Shown: positions 1 through 8,170, counted from the first letter of the stretch. The stretch: 32,987 nt of DNA from Thermodesulfobacteriales bacterium (GCA_026988575.1 JALSKZ010000077.1:1-32987), one strand, 5' to 3'. A program made the numbers and translations. The notes: a model not told the origin generated them from the sequence alone.

Positions 1-160
1 CATAAGCTATAAGAGATCCCTTCATCATACCTTTAACAAGGGGCTTAGCCGCCTGACCAAAAACAGGCAAAAGTTTGGGAATAACATAGGCCAAACCTAA
101 ACCAATTGATAAACCAGTTACTACCTCTTTTTTGACGAAGTCATCTGCATCAATCCCCAT
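1..160 (-). CDS. DUF5132-like protein, 5' part only (cut by window edge)
   Basis: Reading the minus strand from an ATG at 160 gives 53 codons without a stop before the window ends. A good ribosome binding site (AAGGGGG) lies just upstream of the ATG. The peptide begins MGIDADDFVKKEVVTGLSIG, followed by a hydrophobic stretch with LAYVIPKLLPVFG and then AAKPLVKGMMKGSLIAY. A short polar start, one glycine-rich membrane-like segment, then a 'KPLVKGxxKGxLIAY' segment is the pattern I know from the DUF5132 family, whose function is unknown. The rest of the gene lies outside the window. It is transcribed away from the glycosyltransferase block. The family call rests on the N-terminal third only. Confidence 0.6.
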   Translation of the reverse strand, partial: MGIDADDFVKKEVVTGLSIGLGLAYVIPKLLPVFGQAAKPLVKGMMKGSLIAY

Positions 161-186
161 AATTTCCCCCCTTAATTTCCAAAAAA

Positions 187-215
187 AGAATAGGAATTAT
201 GATATAAATTTTCAA
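187..215 (-). promoter_or_regulatory. Candidate sigma-70 promoter for the DUF5132 gene
   Basis: On the minus strand a -35 element TTGAAA (210-215) is followed after exactly 17 bp by TATTCT (187-192). It sits 27 bp upstream of the ATG at 160, leaving room for the AAGGGGG ribosome binding site. This is a motif match by eye only. Confidence 0.4.
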
Positions 216-330
216 GCTGGAGTATCATTCCATTCCTATACATCTCAAGAACTCGCAAGAGCCGTTTTTTAACGGAAAGAGCATTCTTTTGTCAATAAAC
301 TTTAACAATTTTTTGTTTTTTAAAAACGAA

Positions 331-1029
331 ATGGATAAAAAATTAATGGTAATCGAATTACATGATGTATGTCCTTATTATCAGAAAGAGTTACTTTCTA
401 TTTTAGATATGCTTTATTGTTGTGAGGTTAATAAGTTTTCTTTACTCTTGATTCCTAATTTTAAAGGAACAAATAGATTAGATAAATATTTAGATTTTGT
501 TGAGTTTATAAATAGGTTAGATCAAGAAATTATTATGCATGGTTGTTATCATATTGGTAAAAAAGATATCAAATATTTGTTGTTAACTTATGGTGAAGGT
601 GAGTTTATTGGTTTAGATAGGTTTGAGACATTTAGACGACTTGATAATGGCAAGGAAATTTTAAATAAAGTTCAGATTGATGTAAAATATTTTGTTCCTC
701 CAGCATGGATTTCTAATAAATTTCTTGAGGAAGAATTGCAAAGACTTAATTTTAGTGGTGTTGGCTATAGATGGTATCTAAAAGATTTTAATCGTTTTAA
801 AATATATTCTCCTGTATTAACTTTTAGTAATAGAAGTGTTTTATCTTTTTTAAGTAAAGTAACCTCGAGTATTTTTCTGAAATTGTTTGATATTTTTAGT
901 GTTATTAGGTTGGCAATTCACATGAAAGATGCAAGAGACGATGAGAAAATAACTTTATGGAAAAAGATTATTAAAATGTCTAATCATAGGAGGATGATTA
1001 GCTATGGAGAATTATTTAGCAAAGGTTGA
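331..1029 (+). CDS. Polysaccharide deacetylase-like protein (DUF2334 type)
   Basis: The ATG at 331 gives 232 residues. The start MDKKLMVIELHDVCPYYQKE has the 'HD' of the NodB/DUF2334 fold right after the first strand, as is usual in this family. A second motif, IIMHGCYHIG, supplies the HGxxxH metal-ligand pattern, and VPPAWISN resembles the later conserved 'PP' loop. The predicted role is removal of acyl groups from a sugar polymer or lipid-linked sugar; the substrate cannot be told. It overlaps the downstream PHP-glycosyltransferase gene by 26 bp, so the two are probably cotranslated. The gene is very AT-rich compared with the rest of the window. A TTG at 289 with a weak GGAAAGAG upstream would add 14 residues, but the conserved fold starts after 331, so I prefer the ATG although it has no clear ribosome binding site. 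Confidence 0.65.
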   Translation: MDKKLMVIELHDVCPYYQKELLSILDMLYCCEVNKFSLLLIPNFKGTNRLDKYLDFVEFINRLDQEIIMHGCYHIGKKDIKYLLLTYGEGEFIGLDRFETFRRLDNGKEILNKVQIDVKYFVPPAWISNKFLEEELQRLNFSGVGYRWYLKDFNRFKIYSPVLTFSNRSVLSFLSKVTSSIFLKLFDIFSVIRLAIHMKDARDDEKITLWKKIIKMSNHRRMISYGELFSKG

Positions 1030-3304
1030 TTTACATGTACATTCAAAAGCTTCTAGCTCTCCAGTAGGTTGGATGTTAAGTGTTTTGAAGTGTCCTGAAT
1101 GTTATACAGATCCTAAGGAACTTTATAAGAGGCTTAAAAATAGAGGAATGACTTTTGTTACTATAACTGATCATAATACGATTGATGGTGTGCTAGAAAT
1201 AGCTCATATGCCTGATGTTTTTATTGGTTGTGAGTATACAGTTAAGTTTCCTGAAGAGCCTATAGAAATACATATTTTATGCTATGGGATGGATGAACAA
1301 CAGCACAAAATCTTAAATAAGTTACGTGATAACGTATATGACTTTGTGGATTATATAAAGCAAAATGATTTAGCTTATAGTTTGGCTCATCCATTATATG
1401 CGGTAAACGGAAATTTGATTACTAAATATATAGTGGAAAAGTTAATTTTACTTTTTGATAATTGGGAAATTATAAATGGTACGAGATCTAAGAATACAGA
1501 AACAATAGAAAAGACAATAGCGGAGAAGTATAATGGTTGGCAAAAAATTAGAGAACTAGAAGAAAAATATAATATAACGTCGAGAAGGTCAAGAGAGAAC
1601 ATTTCTTTTACTGCTGGATCTGATGATCATGGTGGAATAGATGCTGGTAGAACATGGACTAGTGCTTATGCTTTTACTAAAAAAGAATTTATTGATTCAC
1701 TAAAAACGGGTGACATCTCTATTGGATCTGAAGAATTAGGGGAAGAAAGATTGATAAATACTGTTGTAAGAGTTGCCTATAATTATATAAAACAGCATAA
1801 GAATCTTTCCAAAGAATTTAGAGAAATAGCAGATCATCTCTTGATGTATAAAGAAAATAAGTTTATCGATGTTTTAATAAAACGACATTTAGGTGTAAAT
1901 AGTTCTCGAGAATTATTGCTTAAAGAAATTATAAGAAAATGTCCATTTATTGCTATTGAACGAGTAAAAAGGCAAGATTATTTTAGGAGTATAGGTGAAA
2001 TTTTTGTTTCAATGTTATTTCAAGTTCTCCCTACAATAATAATATATCTGCAAAAGGCTGAAGAGATAAGAATTAAACAAGTGGCACAAAATTTAAATAT
2101 ATCTTTAAAGGAAAAAAAACGATTGGCTTATGTTACTGATACCTACTACGAAATCAATGGTGTTTCTCGTACCGCCCAAATAATCAAGACTCTTACTAAA
2201 AAGTACTGTTTGCCCGTTGATGTTATAACTATGAGCCGCGGTTTAAATGATGATGAAGATTGTATTAATCTCTTTACCTATTTAGATTTACCCACTCCAT
2301 TTTATAATGAATTTAGATTAAGATTTCCTTCTTTGTTAGATATTTTTGATCTTTTGAAAGAAAGAGATTATTCTCACGTTCACATATCTACACCTGCACC
2401 TTTAGGCTTGTTGTTTTTATTAGCTGGTAAAGTGTTTCAATTGCCTGTCAGTTTTACTTTTCACACAGATGTTCCCGCTTATGTTGCCAAATATACACAA
2501 AGTGATGTTGCGCAAGAGTTAGTTTGGAATTTTTTTGTATTTCTTTCTAATTTTTGCGACAAGATATTGGTCCCTTCCAAAGTTTATTTAAAAAAATTGC
2601 AATCCTATGGTATTCCTTCTACTAAAATAAAAACTTTTTTGAGAGGTGTGGATACAAATTTATTTAGACCAGATAGACATGATCCTTTATTTTGGAGTAC
2701 TGTTTTAGGATTTGATGTTCAGGATAAGACGATTGTTTTATTTGTTGGCCGTGTATCCAAAGAGAAAAATCTTGATTTAATTTTAAAAATAGCCTCTAGA
2801 TTACCCGATTTGGTATTTGTTATAGTCGGTGATGGTCCTTATAGGAGTATTTTAGAATCTAAAAAGCCTAAAAATGTTTTTTTAGTTGGTTATATGGAGG
2901 GAGAAAAACTTGCTCGGGCCTATAGTAGTTCAGATATCTTTTTGTTTCCTTCAGAAACTGAAACATATGGTTTAGTTATATTAGAAGCTATGGCTAGTGG
3001 TCTTCCTGTTATTGTGAGCTCTATTGGTGCAGCTCATGAGCATATTAAACACAATTATAATGGTCTTATTGCCTCTTCTGAGGAAGAATTTTTTCATTAT
3101 ACTCATATATTAGCTACTAATGAGGGTTTAAGAATGAAATTGTCTTCTGAAGCCTTTTATACGGCAAAAAATCTCGATTTAGAGACTACCTATTTACAAT
3201 ATATAAATGAAATTTTATTCAATAAGGGGTTTCAAAATGAAGCTATTAGATGTTACGATTTACTATCATCAGAAAAGTGGCGGAATCAAGAAATATATAG
3301 ATAA
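1004..3304 (+). CDS. PHP-domain / GT4 glycosyltransferase fusion protein
   Basis: This 766-residue protein has two enzyme modules. Residues 1-250 form a PHP metal-dependent phosphoesterase domain: H11 and H13 (DLHVHS), D56-H57 (ITDHNTIDG), E77 (GCEY), H90, H129 (AHPLY) and GSDDHGG at 205-211 supply the usual metal ligands. A mostly helical linker (about 250-370) leads to a GT-B glycosyltransferase of family GT4 (about 374-755), with FHTDVPAY at 486-493, the RGVDTNLFRP hinge near 547, LFVGRVSKEKN at 579-589 and the E-x7-E nucleotide-sugar motif (E653/E661). The GT half resembles alpha-mannosyltransferase-like GT4 enzymes; donor and acceptor are unknown. An AGGAGG lies 10 nt before the ATG, inside the deacetylase gene. 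It overlaps both neighbours, indicating an operon. PHP domains are better known from polymerases, histidinol phosphatase and nucleases, so a fusion to a GT is notable. Confidence 0.85.
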   Translation: MENYLAKVDLHVHSKASSSPVGWMLSVLKCPECYTDPKELYKRLKNRGMTFVTITDHNTIDGVLEIAHMPDVFIGCEYTVKFPEEPIEIHILCYGMDEQQHKILNKLRDNVYDFVDYIKQNDLAYSLAHPLYAVNGNLITKYIVEKLILLFDNWEIINGTRSKNTETIEKTIAEKYNGWQKIRELEEKYNITSRRSRENISFTAGSDDHGGIDAGRTWTSAYAFTKKEFIDSLKTGDISIGSEELGEERLINTVVRVAYNYIKQHKNLSKEFREIADHLLMYKENKFIDVLIKRHLGVNSSRELLLKEIIRKCPFIAIERVKRQDYFRSIGEIFVSMLFQVLPTIIIYLQKAEEIRIKQVAQNLNISLKEKKRLAYVTDTYYEINGVSRTAQIIKTLTKKYCLPVDVITMSRGLNDDEDCINLFTYLDLPTPFYNEFRLRFPSLLDIFDLLKERDYSHVHISTPAPLGLLFLLAGKVFQLPVSFTFHTDVPAYVAKYTQSDVAQELVWNFFVFLSNFCDKILVPSKVYLKKLQSYGIPSTKIKTFLRGVDTNLFRPDRHDPLFWSTVLGFDVQDKTIVLFVGRVSKEKNLDLILKIASRLPDLVFVIVGDGPYRSILESKKPKNVFLVGYMEGEKLARAYSSSDIFLFPSETETYGLVILEAMASGLPVIVSSIGAAHEHIKHNYNGLIASSEEEFFHYTHILATNEGLRMKLSSEAFYTAKNLDLETTYLQYINEILFNKGFQNEAIRCYDLLSSEKWRNQEIYR

Positions 3305-4424
3305 AAAGATAGAATTTTTCAATAATCATCCTGTTGTAAATCATATTTTAGTTATACCTGGTAAGAAAAATTGTGTTTATTTTAGAGGGAACACTAAGGT
3401 ATATGAAGTAGTATCTTTTCCTATTCCTATGTCAGGAGGTTATCGATTTTTTGCAAATATAAAAAATATTAATCAGATTATTTCGCGAGAAAATCCGCAT
3501 ATTATTGAATTTGGTGGTTGTTATTCGTTGTATCCGTTAATAAAGAAATCCCCTTTCTCTATTTATACGATATTTTATCATTCTGATTTGCTTAATGATG
3601 TTAAATTATATCCCGGACCACAGAAGATAAAGAAGTTCTTTGTCCAATATATTATTGATAATGTTTTATTGCAAGCCGATTTGATTTTGTCCCCCAGTGA
3701 TCGATATTTTTCTATATTACAGGAAATGGGCGTTAACTCAGTTGTTCCTATTTATCTTGGTGTTGATAGTAAAGTTTTTTGCCCTGCATATAGAGAAACA
3801 GATTTTTGGCGTCGTTATAATGTAAATGACAAAAAGATTAAGTTATTATATGTTGGTAGGCTATCTATTGATAAAAATATTACTTTATTAATCGATCTTT
3901 TGAAGTTTTTAGATCCTGAGAAATATCAGTTGATTATTGTAGGCTCGGGTCCCTTGGCTCCATTTGTTAAGATTAAGGAAAAGAAAATTAAAAATTTGAC
4001 TTATTTGGGACATATTCAAGATGAGTCTATTCTGGGGAAAATTTATGCCAATGCAGATATATTTGTTAGTACTTCATTTTACGAAACTTTTGGTTTAACT
4101 TTTGTTGAGGCTCAATCTTCCGGCCTTCCGGTTGTTGCTTTCGATTTGAAAATAGATACGCAATTGATAAAAGATTTTTTGGTAAAAGATTTTGACTTAA
4201 AATTATTGGCTCAAAAGGTCAATTACGTTGCTCAAAATTTTTTGGGTCCTAAATTGAGAAATATGTTGCATATACAAGCAAGTAAGAACTTCTCTTGGGA
4301 AAAAACTTTTTGCAAACTTGTTAATATCTATAGAGATTTGGTAAGAAATAGATTTTTAGTCTCTCCTTTTAGCTTTTCTTCGTCCCCTTTTTTTTCGTTT
4401 AAAAATTCTTCCCCTTTTTTATAA
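3237..4424 (+). CDS. GT4 family glycosyltransferase
   Basis: The ATG at 3237 gives 395 residues. It is preferred over an upstream in-frame start at 3207 because AAGGGG sits 7 nt before it and the protein then begins MKLLDVTIYYHQKSGGIKKY, a typical GT4 N-terminus with the glycine-rich acceptor loop. Further GT4 marks are the LGVDSKVF hinge, LLYVGRLSIDKN, LIIVGSGP, LTYLGH and the E-x7-E motif in ETFGLTFVEAQSSG. It is presumably cytosolic or membrane-associated, adding a sugar to a lipid carrier or surface glycan. It overlaps the end of the PHP-GT gene by 68 bp. The last ~20 residues are an odd Ser/Phe/Pro-rich tail coded by runs of C and T (about 4365-4424), beyond the usual GT4 end, perhaps the result of a shifted or lost stop codon. 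AT-rich like the two genes before it. Confidence 0.85.
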   Translation: MKLLDVTIYYHQKSGGIKKYIDKKIEFFNNHPVVNHILVIPGKKNCVYFRGNTKVYEVVSFPIPMSGGYRFFANIKNINQIISRENPHIIEFGGCYSLYPLIKKSPFSIYTIFYHSDLLNDVKLYPGPQKIKKFFVQYIIDNVLLQADLILSPSDRYFSILQEMGVNSVVPIYLGVDSKVFCPAYRETDFWRRYNVNDKKIKLLYVGRLSIDKNITLLIDLLKFLDPEKYQLIIVGSGPLAPFVKIKEKKIKNLTYLGHIQDESILGKIYANADIFVSTSFYETFGLTFVEAQSSGLPVVAFDLKIDTQLIKDFLVKDFDLKLLAQKVNYVAQNFLGPKLRNMLHIQASKNFSWEKTFCKLVNIYRDLVRNRFLVSPFSFSSSPFFSFKNSSPFL

Positions 4425-4453
4425 ATCTTTCTTACTCGATTAATTTGTTTTAG

Positions 4454-4584
4454 GAGACCTTTGCAAAATTGTGGAGATCAGTATTGCAAGCACAACCGCA
4501 AGGGATCCGTTCCCATTTTTCATTCCGAAAAATGGGAACGGTTGCTTGAACGGGCCTTAAGAAAAGATGTTTTGCAAAGGTCTC
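4454..4584. mobile_element. 131-bp MITE-like non-autonomous element
   Basis: The ends are perfect 15-bp inverted repeats: GAGACCTTTGCAAAA at 4454-4468 and TTTTGCAAAGGTCTC at 4570-4584. The element is flanked by a direct repeat TTTAG (4449-4453 and 4585-4589), consistent with a target duplication; a 4-bp TTAG would fit the YTAR target used by IS5-type transposases. There is no coding capacity. Inside is a perfect 15-bp stem with a 5-nt loop (4507-4541). Terminal GAGACCTTTGCA-type repeats occur in some IS5/IS4-like elements (recalled, not searched). No transposase and no second copy are present in this window. Confidence 0.75.
4507..4541. repeat. Internal perfect hairpin of the MITE
   Basis: CCGTTCCCATTTTTC (4507-4521) and GAAAAATGGGAACGG (4527-4541) are exact reverse complements separated by ATTCC. 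The 15-bp stem is nested within the element's terminal repeats, so a transcript through the element would fold into a strong structure. Confidence 0.85.
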
Positions 4585-4607
4585 TTTAGGTTAGTTACTT
4601 AGAAGTC

Positions 4608-4641
4608 AAAAAGAGACCCGTTTTAAAACGGGTCTCTTTTT
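4608..4641. terminator. Bidirectional rho-independent terminator
   Basis: A perfect 34-bp palindrome: left arm AAAAAGAGACCCGTTTT (4608-4624), right arm AAAACGGGTCTCTTTTT (4625-4641). The GC-rich core (GAGACCCG/CGGGTCTC) is followed by five T on both strands. It lies between the convergent glycosyltransferase (plus, ends 4424) and hsp20 (minus, ends 4650), so it can stop transcription from both sides. Confidence 0.85.
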
Positions 4642-4649
4642 GGTTGAGC

Positions 4650-5090
4650 TTATTTTTCTATTTTAACCGGTATTTGTTTCCCTTTGGCCTCTTCCTTCTT
4701 GGGAAGGATAATTTTTAGTACGCCGTTCTTATAAGAGGCTTCTATCTTGTCGGCATCTATTTCGGTAGGGATCTGGACACTGCGCACAAAGCTTCCGTAA
4801 CTGCGTTCTACCCGATAAAAATTTTCGCCTTTTTCTTCTTTTTCCTGTTTCTTTTCCCCTTTAATGGTCAACACATTTCCCGAAATGGTTATTTCTAGGT
4901 CCTCGGGGTTTATGCCTGGAACATCGGCCCGAACAATTACGGTGTCTTTGGTCTCGGATATGTCTAGGGCAGGCACCCACTCTGTATTCAAAGTTTCTGG
5001 TAAGGACTCGCGCCCGAAAAATTCAGTCCACAAACGATCCATCTCTCTTTTTAGGTCTCTTAAAGGACGCCAAGGTACTAATTCGGTCAT
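4650..5090 (-). CDS. Hsp20 family small heat-shock protein
   Basis: A 146-residue small heat-shock protein of normal bacterial length. The N-terminus (WRPLRDLKREMDRLWTEFFG) is typical of class A bacterial Hsp20. The alpha-crystallin domain spans about 38-131, with ADVPGI at 55-60, the EITISGNVLTIKGEK strands and the closing GVLKIILPK. The C-terminal I-x-I/V anchor appears as IPV at 140-142. It acts as an ATP-independent holdase in the cytoplasm, assembling into oligomers through the I-x-V tail. A very strong ribosome binding site (GGAGGTGA) precedes the ATG. It sits alone at the 3' end of the minus-strand stretch, before the bidirectional terminator. I see no CIRCE-type inverted repeat upstream. 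Confidence 0.95.
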   Translation of the reverse strand: MTELVPWRPLRDLKREMDRLWTEFFGRESLPETLNTEWVPALDISETKDTVIVRADVPGINPEDLEITISGNVLTIKGEKKQEKEEKGENFYRVERSYGSFVRSVQIPTEIDADKIEASYKNGVLKIILPKKEEAKGKQIPVKIEK

Positions 5091-5127
5091 ATTTTATCAC
5101 CTCCTTTTTTCGTCGTTTCCGCAAAAA

Positions 5128-5155
5128 ACGGTAAGTATTTGTCCAAAATTGTCAA
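5128..5155 (-). promoter_or_regulatory. Candidate promoter for hsp20
   Basis: On the minus strand TTGACA (5150-5155) is followed after 16 bp by TACCGT (5128-5133), 37 bp before the ATG. The -35 is a perfect match but the -10 is weak, and the -35 overlaps the stop codon of the upstream permease gene. Confidence 0.3.
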
Positions 5156-5988
5156 CTTTTCAAGGACCTTTGGCTACGGGGGTCGGTGATCTCTTGGAGG
5201 GCCTCTCCCAAGAGATTAAACCCCAGTACAGTGATGAGAATAGCCAATCCTGGAAATACGGAAAGCCACCAGGCCACTTCCAGGGTGTTCTTGCCGTCGG
5301 TTAGCATATTCCCCCAGGAGGGGGTAGGAGGTTGGACTCCTAGTCCCAAAAACGACAATGCCGATTCTACCAAGATGGCGTTTCCTACTCCCAGGGTGGC
5401 GGAAACAAGGATAGGGGGGAGGGCGTTGGGCAGTATGTGGAGAAAGATAATGCGCAGGTTGCTTGCCCCCAGGGCCTTTTCGGCCAAAACAAACTCGCGT
5501 TCTTTGAGACTTAAAAACTCGGCCCTAACCAAGCGGGCTACACCCATCCAGCTAGTCAGACCAATTACGATCATAATATTAAAGATAGAAGGTTCTAAAT
5601 AGGCGATAACGGCTAAAATCAGGAAGATAGTAGGGAAACAAAGCATTATATCAATAAAACGAGATATAAGGGTGTCTATCCATCCTCCATAGTATCCAGC
5701 CAGCGCTCCAAGGACTACGCCAATGGCCAAAGAAATACCCACAGCCAGTATGCCAACCTCAAGGGATATGCGGGCTCCGTATATAAGGCGTGACAGGATG
5801 TCTCTACCCAAAAGATCTGTACCGCAGGGATGAGAAAGACTTGGGGGACATAATACGTGCTGGACATCTATGGCAAGGGGATTATATGGGGCCAGGTACG
5901 GGGCAAAAAAAGCCACTATTAGAAGCAACGAGACCACCAAGAGACCCAAAAGGCCTAATGGGTGTCGTAAAAGGGCCTTTAATATCAC
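5152..5988 (-). CDS. Peptide-type ABC transporter permease, DppC/OppC family
   Basis: A 278-residue inner-membrane permease. An N-terminal membrane segment (about 12-33) leads to a periplasmic loop with HPCGTDLLGRDILSRLIYG, the signature of DppC/OppC proteins, followed by about five more membrane segments. The EAA loop that contacts the ATPase is at about 169-189 (AEKALGASNLRIIFLHILPN). The start is GTG at 5988 with AAGGAG 10 nt upstream. It follows the dppB-like gene by 15 bp, so the two form the heterodimeric channel for peptides or nickel-type ligands. No substrate-binding protein or ATPase gene lies next to it, so those partners must be elsewhere; the ligand cannot be assigned. Confidence 0.93.
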   Translation of the reverse strand: MILKALLRHPLGLLGLLVVSLLLIVAFFAPYLAPYNPLAIDVQHVLCPPSLSHPCGTDLLGRDILSRLIYGARISLEVGILAVGISLAIGVVLGALAGYYGGWIDTLISRFIDIMLCFPTIFLILAVIAYLEPSIFNIMIVIGLTSWMGVARLVRAEFLSLKEREFVLAEKALGASNLRIIFLHILPNALPPILVSATLGVGNAILVESALSFLGLGVQPPTPSWGNMLTDGKNTLEVAWWLSVFPGLAILITVLGFNLLGEALQEITDPRSQRSLKS

Positions 5989-6003
5989 CTTCTGCTTTCT
6001 CCT

Positions 6004-6987
6004 TTAGCGACCTTCTAAACGGATACGTGGGTCGGCAAGGGCGTAACAGATATCGGCCACAAGATTGCCCAATAAGGTGAGTATGGAGACAATGACCAAA
6101 TTACCCATAATTAGTGGGTAATCTCTGGCCATAACGGCTTGCCACATGAGTTGTCCTACACCTGGTATGCTAAAGATAGATTCAAATATTACACTACCGC
6201 CTACTAAACCAGGAATAGAGAGCCCCAAGAGGGTAATGACCGGCAATAGGGCGTTCCTTAAGGCATGTTTGTAGATAACGGTTCGCTCTGGTAGCCCCTT
6301 GGCGCGGGCGGTGACGATATAGTCTTGACGCAGGACTTCTATCATGGAGGCCCTCATAAAGCGTGACAGCCCTGCTAGCCCCCCAAAGGCAGAGACAAAA
6401 AGGGGAATTAACAGGTGTTTAGTCCAATCGATGATTTTTTGCCCCACACTCATTTTTTCGTACCCCATGAGGCTGTGTAGTCCTGAAATAGGTAGGAGAT
6501 GCCATTTTATACCTAGAAGCAACATTAAAAGTAAGGCCAGCCAGAAACCAGGCATGGCGTAGCCTATAAACACCACAATGGTTGTAACCCGGTCAAATAA
6601 GCTATTTTGGCGTACGGCGGCCGTAACGCCCAAGGGCAGGGCAATGATAAAAATTAGGAATAAAGACAAAATGTTTATAAGGAGCGTTATAGGGAGACGT
6701 TCTTTTATTTTGTCCCAAACAGGACGACGGTCAGGGGCAAAGGAACGTCCTAGATCTAAGGTGAGAAGGCCTTTCATCCACTTCAGGTATTGTACATAAA
6801 GGGGTTTGTCTAATCCGTATTGCGACAGGAGACGCTGTCTCATCTCTGGGGTGAATTTGGGATTAAAGTCTGCCATAGGCCCTATGGGTTCGCCAGGGGC
6901 CAGATGGATAATAAAAAAGGATATCAGGGTTATACCCCAGAAGGTGAGCAGGAGACTTACCATGCGTTTTAAAAGCCATACGAACAC
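6004..6987 (-). CDS. Peptide-type ABC transporter permease, DppB/OppB family
   Basis: A 327-residue inner-membrane permease. The N-terminus [20 protein letters not shown], the HLAPGEP motif after the first membrane segment, and the loop [29 protein letters not shown] are characteristic of the DppB/OppB half. The EAA region is [20 protein letters not shown]. The [23 protein letters not shown] motif and the C-terminal DPRIRLEGR are also standard. The start is GTG at 6987 with AGGAGG 10 nt before it. It begins 2 bp after the stop of tsaB and runs into the dppC-like gene. In complete dpp/opp operons this gene follows a substrate-binding protein; here it follows tsaB. Confidence 0.93.
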   Translation of the reverse strand: MFVWLLKRMVSLLLTFWGITLISFFIIHLAPGEPIGPMADFNPKFTPEMRQRLLSQYGLDKPLYVQYLKWMKGLLTLDLGRSFAPDRRPVWDKIKERLPITLLINILSLFLIFIIALPLGVTAAVRQNSLFDRVTTIVVFIGYAMPGFWLALLLMLLLGIKWHLLPISGLHSLMGYEKMSVGQKIIDWTKHLLIPLFVSAFGGLAGLSRFMRASMIEVLRQDYIVTARAKGLPERTVIYKHALRNALLPVITLLGLSIPGLVGGSVIFESIFSIPGVGQLMWQAVMARDYPLIMGNLVIVSILTLLGNLVADICYALADPRIRLEGR

Positions 6988-6989
6988 TA

Positions 6990-7685
6990 TTACGGCCTCC
7001 TTGCCTTAAGCTCTGCTTCCGAAGGGCGCAGGTATAAAGGCACTAAGCGTGTGGGATCATCTACTTTACCGGCAAGAAATCTCTGGCGGGCCAAAAAACC
7101 GACACTGTAAGCTCTTGGATATCTTAGAGGGCTCAAGGAAGGAACGAAGTTTGCCCCTAGTAGTTTTTGCCAAAGAGAGCCATAGAGTTTAAGGGCATCG
7201 CCCACAAAGAGTGTGGGGCCTTTTATATGAGAACATAGTTTTTCTGGGCTTAGTAAAGAAGGTGGCCACACTGTTTCTAGCGTCTTGTTATCGGACCATC
7301 TGTATAGGGCGGCGTATACTTGGTTGCGTCGGGCATCAAGGGCAGGGCAAATAAAGCCGTCGAAATAAAGGGCCTGGGCGGCCAGGGCCTCCAGGGTGGA
7401 TACACCCATGAGGGGTATGTTACCCCCCAAAGCCAACCCTTTAGCCGTGGCCAAACCTATGCGCAAGCCTGTAAAGCTACCTGGTCCTATGCTAACGGCC
7501 ACGCCGGCTATCTCTTCTAGAGATAAGGACAGGCGCTCAAATAAATAGCGTATAGAGACCAGAAGGCGCCTAGAATGGGTCTCTGAGGAAGATAAAAATA
7601 TCTCGCCTTTTAAATCTTCCCCTACGATAGCCACTCCCCCAGCAGGGCTGGCTGTTTCTATGGCCAATATCAGGCTCTCTTGCAC
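6990..7685 (-). CDS. tsaB: tRNA threonylcarbamoyladenosine biosynthesis protein TsaB
   Basis: A 231-residue protein of the YeaZ/TsaB family (actin-like ASKHA fold). It begins with [16 protein letters not shown], and the family signature [22 protein letters not shown] follows, with [17 protein letters not shown] in the middle. TsaB partners TsaD and TsaE in making the t6A modification at position 37 of tRNAs reading ANN codons; it is non-catalytic and stabilises TsaD. The GTG start at 7685 is preceded by a modest GGAGA. It is only 2 bp upstream of the permease gene, suggesting one transcript even though the functions are unrelated. Confidence 0.93.
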   Translation of the reverse strand: MQESLILAIETASPAGGVAIVGEDLKGEIFLSSSETHSRRLLVSIRYLFERLSLSLEEIAGVAVSIGPGSFTGLRIGLATAKGLALGGNIPLMGVSTLEALAAQALYFDGFICPALDARRNQVYAALYRWSDNKTLETVWPPSLLSPEKLCSHIKGPTLFVGDALKLYGSLWQKLLGANFVPSLSPLRYPRAYSVGFLARQRFLAGKVDDPTRLVPLYLRPSEAELKARRP

Positions 7686-7756
7686 TCTATTTCTCCGCGG
7701 AAGAATAGATTTGATCCCCTAAATCTTAGGACGTGAAGGATTAAATGCAAGGGGGC

Positions 7757-8170
7757 TTATTTCTTTAAAAGGGTGGCCGTGTCTTTGTCTATGCGGAGTA
7801 TGTGACCACAAAACCAGTTACCCAAAAATTCAAATAGTTTTACTAGCTCTTTTGTCGACAGAGAGCCGTTTTCAAAAAGACCGGTAAATTCCTGAATGCG
7901 GTCGATAAAGTAACGGTGTTCTTTAAGGTGTTTTTCGAAGAAGTCTGGGGGGAACGCCGGCGCATTTTTCATGAGGTTTTCTTCTGTACTGAAATGTTCT
8001 ACTATGTATTCGTTTAGAAAGTTGATTACCTTTTTGAGCTCTTCTCGCCCGGTCTTCTCTTCGTAAAGCATGGAGTGTAAGTCATTTAAGATCTTTATGA
8101 GGGAGCGGTGTTGGGCGTCGATTTCCTCAAAACCGGTTTCGTATTCGGGTAGCCATTCTATAAAGCTCAT
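7757..8170 (-). CDS. Bacteriohemerythrin
   Basis: A 137-residue single-domain hemerythrin. All seven expected diiron ligands are visible: H21 (DAQHRSL), H59 and E63 (VEHFSTEE), H81 and H85 (EKHLKEH), H123 and D128 (GHILRID). It starts MSFIEWLPEYETGFEEIDAQH, the classic opening of bacterial stand-alone hemerythrins. The protein binds O2 reversibly in the cytoplasm and may deliver or sense oxygen, or store iron; which applies here is not shown by sequence. GGTGGAG precedes the ATG. Gaps of about 70 bp on either side suggest it may have its own promoter. It fits the oxygen-defence set elsewhere in the window. Confidence 0.95.
   Translation of the reverse strand: MSFIEWLPEYETGFEEIDAQHRSLIKILNDLHSMLYEEKTGREELKKVINFLNEYIVEHFSTEENLMKNAPAFPPDFFEKHLKEHRYFIDRIQEFTGLFENGSLSTKELVKLFEFLGNWFCGHILRIDKDTATLLKK

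Noticed and set aside
4608-4641. The 34-bp palindrome as a second insertion-sequence end
   Set aside because: Its position between convergent genes, GC-rich core and T-runs on both strands fit a bidirectional terminator; there is no partner repeat or target duplication.
4864-5304. A 146-codon plus-strand open frame across hsp20 and the dppC-like gene
   Set aside because: It is antisense to two well-supported genes, has no ribosome binding site and resembles no protein family.
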